Source of the DNA: Chloroflexota bacterium | GTDB lineage: Bacteria; Chloroflexota; Dormibacteria; Dormibacterales; Dormibacteraceae | Reading direction: 5' to 3' | DNA: 8,256 bases | Assembly (NCBI GenBank): GCA_005880755.1 | Contig: VBGV01000085.1 | Span: forward strand, 1-8,256 | Shown here: piece after piece, positions 5,427 through 8,256 of the stretch | Layout of the letters: each line of letters starts with the position of its first letter | Numbering within the stretch: position 1 is the first letter of the stretch | Made by a program: the position numbers and the translations under genes | Notes under the pieces: model-generated | The model's database searches: none | Seen by the model: the letters and a program-made list of their open reading frames with translations, nothing else | Told to the model about the DNA's origin: nothing

Positions 5427-7023
5427 GTTTCTCGCCGCCGCGTTTGCGGCGGCCCTGGCACTCGCGGGGTGCCAGCCGGTTGCCACGGTGCCGAAGCCGG
5501 CTCGGGGCGGCACGGCCGTGGAAGCCCTGGTCGGACAGCCCACCGTGCTCAACCCGCTTTTCGAGACCAACGACAGCACCCGCGACGTCAACAGCCTGAT
5601 TTACCAGGGGCTGACGTCGGTCGACGCGCAGCAGAACGTGGTGGGTGTCCTGGCCTCCGACTGGAGCGTCTCCCCCGACCACCTCACGTATACCTTCAAC
5701 ATCCGCGAGGGCGTGAAATGGGCAGACGGGCAGCCGTTCGGCCCCGACGATGTGCTGTTCACGTTCCACATCCTCCAGGACCTCGATTACCAGCAACCGG
5801 GCGCGGACGTCTGGCGCCAGGTCGGCGTAGGCGCCGGAGGTCCGGGCCAGGTGGTCTTCACCCTGCGGGCGCCCGAAGCCTCATTTCCTCTGACGCTACG
5901 GGTCGGCATCATCCCCAAGCACATCTACGCGGGCATGGCCCCGGCCCAGATCGCGTCGAGCCCGTACAGCGGGGTGCGTGCTTTCGGCACGGGGCCGTTC
6001 AAGGTCGGCTCGATCAACCAGCTCGCGATCACGCTCGACCGCAACCCGAACGCGGTGCCGCAGCCCTACCTCGACCACCTCGTCCTCCGGACCTATCCCG
6101 CCACCGACCCGCAGCTGGCGATCCGGGCCGTGCTCTCGGGGGCCGCGGACCTGGTCGGCGGGATCCAGCCGCAGGAGGTGGACACGCTGCTGGGCCGCAC
6201 CGGCCTGACCGTGCTCGAAGCCCGGATGTTCACCAACTCGTTCGTGAGCTTGAACCCCGACGGGGACGGCAAGTCTTTCTTCAGCGATCCGAAGGTCCGC
6301 CTGGCGCTGGTGCAGGCGGTGGACCGCCAGAAAATCGTCAGTGAGGTACTGGCGGGGCGAGCCGACGCCGATCCCAACCCGATTCCAACCGCAGGGTGGG
6401 CCTACTCCGCCGCGGCGGCAGCCCTCCACCCATACGACGCGATCGCCGCGGCCAAGAACCTGGAATCGGCGGGCTGGGTCGTGGACGCGGCCACGAAGGT
6501 CCGGGCCAAGAAAGGGACGCCGTTCAAGGTCACGATGGTCGCCGCGGACTCCTATCCCAACCAGCAGATCGCGGAGGCCATCGCGCGCCAGCTGCTCGCC
6601 ATCGGCATCCAGGTCGACGTCAAGCCTTTTCCCGCCTCCAAGCTGCTGCAGGACTACTTGCTGACGCACAAGTACCAGATGGCGCTCATCTCGATCGACG
6701 TCGGCCCGGACCCCGACCAGTACTGGCTGTGGCATTCGGGCATGGACCCGGGCGCGCTGAACTTCGCGTATGCGCGTGGATGGGGGATCATCGACAAGGA
6801 CCTGGAGGACGGTCGCGCCGTGGTCGACCCGCCCTCGCGCCTGGCCGTGTACATCGACTTCCAGATGGTCATGGCCGACGTCGCGCCGGCGATCTTCCTC
6901 TACTCGGGCCACTACGTGTACGCGGTGTCGCAGCGCGTGCACGGGGTGCACGTGAACAAGGCGATCGAGCCGTCCGACCGCTTCCAGTACGTCACCGACT
7001 GGTACGTGAACACGAGCGGATAG
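5413..7023 (+). CDS. Family 5 solute-binding lipoprotein of an ABC importer, probable ATT start
   Basis: This is a peptide/nickel-type (SBP_bac_5, OppA/DppA-like) substrate-binding protein, inferred to be lipid-anchored outside the membrane and to deliver a solute to an ABC permease. From ATT 5413 it has 536 residues, normal for the family. The signal has a basic n-region (SRRR, 2-5), an Ala/Leu/Phe core and lipobox LAGC with C20. The first conventional start, GTG 5488, would remove all of this, and CTG 5455 lies inside the hydrophobic core. The mature domain begins ARGGTAVEAL, with family features LTYTFNIREGVKWADGQPF (91-109) followed by GPDDVLFTF, then FGTGPFKVGS, the SDPKVRLALVQAVDR segment, YDAIAAAKNLESAGW and a C-terminal lobe with DPDQYWLWHSG. 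The ligand cannot be read from sequence; peptides are the default guess, but family members also bind nickel, heme or sugars. No permease or ATPase gene is visible. It overlaps secG by 14 nt and is followed 13 nt later by the aminotransferase. Confidence 0.9.
   Translation: MSRRRFLAAAFAAALALAGCQPVATVPKPARGGTAVEALVGQPTVLNPLFETNDSTRDVNSLIYQGLTSVDAQQNVVGVLASDWSVSPDHLTYTFNIREGVKWADGQPFGPDDVLFTFHILQDLDYQQPGADVWRQVGVGAGGPGQVVFTLRAPEASFPLTLRVGIIPKHIYAGMAPAQIASSPYSGVRAFGTGPFKVGSINQLAITLDRNPNAVPQPYLDHLVLRTYPATDPQLAIRAVLSGAADLVGGIQPQEVDTLLGRTGLTVLEARMFTNSFVSLNPDGDGKSFFSDPKVRLALVQAVDRQKIVSEVLAGRADADPNPIPTAGWAYSAAAAALHPYDAIAAAKNLESAGWVVDAATKVRAKKGTPFKVTMVAADSYPNQQIAEAIARQLLAIGIQVDVKPFPASKLLQDYLLTHKYQMALISIDVGPDPDQYWLWHSGMDPGALNFAYARGWGIIDKDLEDGRAVVDPPSRLAVYIDFQMVMADVAPAIFLYSGHYVYAVSQRVHGVHVNKAIEPSDRFQYVTDWYVNTSG
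5434..5453 (+). repeat. Perfect 8-bp inverted repeat in the signal-peptide coding region
   Basis: GCCGCCGC (5434-5441) and GCGGCGGC (5446-5453) are exact reverse complements around the loop GTTT. The all-G/C stem begins 8 nt after the secG stop and 21 nt after the proposed ATT start. It encodes three Ala, Phe, three Ala. It has no following U tract, so it is not a standard terminator. It may slow initiation or elongation, or protect the upstream mRNA. Confidence 0.7.
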
Positions 7024-7036
7024 GATTCGTCTCAGA

Positions 7037-8224
7037 GTGAGCACCGCGATTCGGTTCGCCGAGCGCATGTCACGCCTCGGGACAGAGGGTGCGTTCGAGG
7101 TGCTCGCCAGGGCCCGCAAGCTCGAGGCCGAAGGCAAGCGGATCGTCCACCTGGAGATCGGCGAGCCCGACTTCGCCACGCCCGACAACATCGTCGAGGC
7201 GGCGATCGGCGCGATGCAGAACGGCTACACGCACTACACCCCGGCGAGTGGGATCTATGAGGCGCGCGAGGCTGTCGCCGGCTTCGTCGGCCGCATGCTG
7301 AAGGCGCAGGTCGACCCGTCCGAGGTGGTCCTCGTCCCGGGATCCAAGAACGTCCTGCTCTTCACCCTTCTCGCGTGCGTCGAGCCCGGCGATGAGGTGA
7401 TCCTTCCCGACCCGGGATATCCCGCGTACGCCTCGCAGGTGGAATTCATCGGCGCGGTGGCGAAGCCTGTGACGCTGCGCGAGGAGACCGGCTTTCGCAT
7501 CGACCTCGACGAGCTCGCGTCGCTTGTCACCCCGAAGACGCGGATGCTGATCATCAACACGCCGCAAAATCCCACCGGCGGCGTCCTGACCGAGGAGGAC
7601 ATCGATTTCGTCTGCGACCTGGCCCAGAAGCACGACCTGCTCCTGGTCTCGGACGAGATCTACAGCCAGCTCGTGTACGGCTTCCACCACGTGTCGCCGC
7701 TCTCGCGGCCCGGCATGCGCGAGCGCACGGTGCTGATGGACGGCCTTTCGAAGTCCTACGCGATGACCGGCTGGCGTCTCGGTTACGCGGTTGCGCCGCG
7801 GGCGCTCGCGGCCAAGCTCGACACGCTGATGATCAACTCCTCTTCGTGCGCCGCCGCGTTTACGCAGATCGCGGCCATCGAGGCTCTTGGCTCGCCGGAG
7901 TCGGAGCATGCGGTGCGCCGGATGGTGAAAGTGTTCGAGCACCGCCGCGACCTGGTCGTCGACGGCATCAACGAGATCCCAGGCATGCGGTGCGCCAGGC
8001 CGCAGGGAGCTTTCTACGCGTTCCCGAACATCGAGGGCACCGGTTTCGACGAGCACGACCTTGCCAACCGGCTGCTGAACGAAGCCGGCGTCGCGGTGCT
8101 GCCGGGGACGGCGTTCGGACGCGCCGGCAAGGGCTTCATCCGCCTCGCCTACACACAGTCAGAGGACGAGCTGAAGCTCGGCCTGCGGCGGATCAAGGAA
8201 TTCGTGGCCGCCAACCGGCACTGA
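7037..8224 (+). CDS. Class I/II PLP-dependent aminotransferase, aspartate aminotransferase-like
   Basis: A fold-type I pyridoxal-phosphate enzyme of 395 residues that moves amino groups between an amino acid and a 2-oxo acid in the cytoplasm. The motifs are complete: HLEIGEPDFATP (38-49), GYTHYTPASGI (63-73), PGSKNVLLF (101-109) for the cofactor phosphate region, PDPGYPAY (124-131), NTPQNPTGG with N178 (174-182), SDEIYSQLVYG with D206 and Y209 (205-215), SKSYAMTGWRLGY with the PLP-binding K239 (238-250), and GFIRLAYT with the carboxylate-binding R369 (366-373). This is the AspC/AlaT-like Ig type; exact substrate (aspartate, alanine, aromatic or LL-diaminopimelate) cannot be fixed. The start is GTG 7037, with an AGGA 11 nt upstream that overlaps the previous stop codon; ATG 7067 is an alternative but would trim the N-terminal arm. 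It follows the lipoprotein gene by 13 nt, so co-transcription is likely. Confidence 0.95.
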   Translation: MSTAIRFAERMSRLGTEGAFEVLARARKLEAEGKRIVHLEIGEPDFATPDNIVEAAIGAMQNGYTHYTPASGIYEAREAVAGFVGRMLKAQVDPSEVVLVPGSKNVLLFTLLACVEPGDEVILPDPGYPAYASQVEFIGAVAKPVTLREETGFRIDLDELASLVTPKTRMLIINTPQNPTGGVLTEEDIDFVCDLAQKHDLLLVSDEIYSQLVYGFHHVSPLSRPGMRERTVLMDGLSKSYAMTGWRLGYAVAPRALAAKLDTLMINSSSCAAAFTQIAAIEALGSPESEHAVRRMVKVFEHRRDLVVDGINEIPGMRCARPQGAFYAFPNIEGTGFDEHDLANRLLNEAGVAVLPGTAFGRAGKGFIRLAYTQSEDELKLGLRRIKEFVAANRH

Positions 8225-8256
8225 GCGGCCACGCTCCTATAGTTGCAGCCGATGGA
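8225..8256 (+). promoter_or_regulatory. Possible -10 element and start of a next gene at the window edge
   Basis: TATAGT at 8238-8243 matches TATAAT at five of six positions, and an ATG follows at 8252, 8 nt after the hexamer. Transcription starting about 7-8 nt after the hexamer would begin almost at this ATG, giving a leaderless message. No Shine-Dalgarno sequence and no clear -35 are seen, and only five bases of the possible gene lie in the window. No terminator is visible after the aminotransferase stop. Confidence 0.3.

Noticed and set aside
5896..7191. A 431-codon minus-strand frame over the binding-protein gene
   Set aside because: It has an Arg/Val/Asp-rich low-information translation, no family motifs, and is fully covered by a clear + strand gene.
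1..8256. RNA genes, CRISPR arrays, complete insertion sequences or attachment sites
   Set aside because: Coding sequence fills nearly all of the window, and no tRNA cloverleaf, spaced repeats, transposase or terminal inverted repeats were seen by eye.

Overview
The window is GC-rich and almost entirely coding. All nine genes supported here lie on the + strand, with only short gaps between them. It looks like a chromosomal housekeeping region of a high-GC Terrabacteria-type bacterium. A gap-pgk-tpiA block near secG, a DUF222/HNH nuclease, and secG followed by an extracytoplasmic solute-binding lipoprotein would fit Chloroflexota, Candidatus Dormibacterota or an actinobacterium. That placement rests on gene order and general resemblance; no phylogeny was run.

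Layout. (1) 2-694: the 3' part of a DUF222-HNH endonuclease gene, cut by the window edge. (2) 695-745: a short leader with a pyrimidine tract and a good Shine-Dalgarno (SD) site. (3) 746-4477: a tight glycolytic block, gap, pgk, tpiA and gpmA, joined by a 4-nt overlap, a 0-nt junction and a 14-nt overlap. (4) 4526-5140: a Mn-type superoxide dismutase gene. (5) 5169-5426: secG. (6) 5413-7023: a family 5 (peptide/nickel-type) solute-binding lipoprotein. (7) 7037-8224: a class I PLP aminotransferase. (8) The last 32 bases hold a -10-like TATAGT and an ATG that may start the next gene.

The four glycolytic enzymes are contiguous steps: triose-phosphate interconversion, then glyceraldehyde-3-phosphate to 1,3-bisphosphoglycerate, 3-phosphoglycerate and 2-phosphoglycerate. 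Enolase and pyruvate kinase are not in the window. SodA, SecG, the binding protein and the aminotransferase follow on the same strand, probably with extra promoters or read-through, and serve oxidative defence, protein export, solute capture and amino-acid metabolism.

I found no convincing new multi-gene system, RNA gene, CRISPR array or complete mobile element. The observations most worth checking are start sites and RNA structures. The binding-protein gene appears to start at a rare ATT codon inside secG, which restores a complete lipoprotein signal peptide. A perfect 8-bp hairpin lies in that signal-peptide coding region. pgk appears to start at a CTG overlapping the gap stop codon. A small CCTAGG hairpin straddles the sodA stop codon, and possible very-short-leader promoters precede secG and the right-edge ATG.
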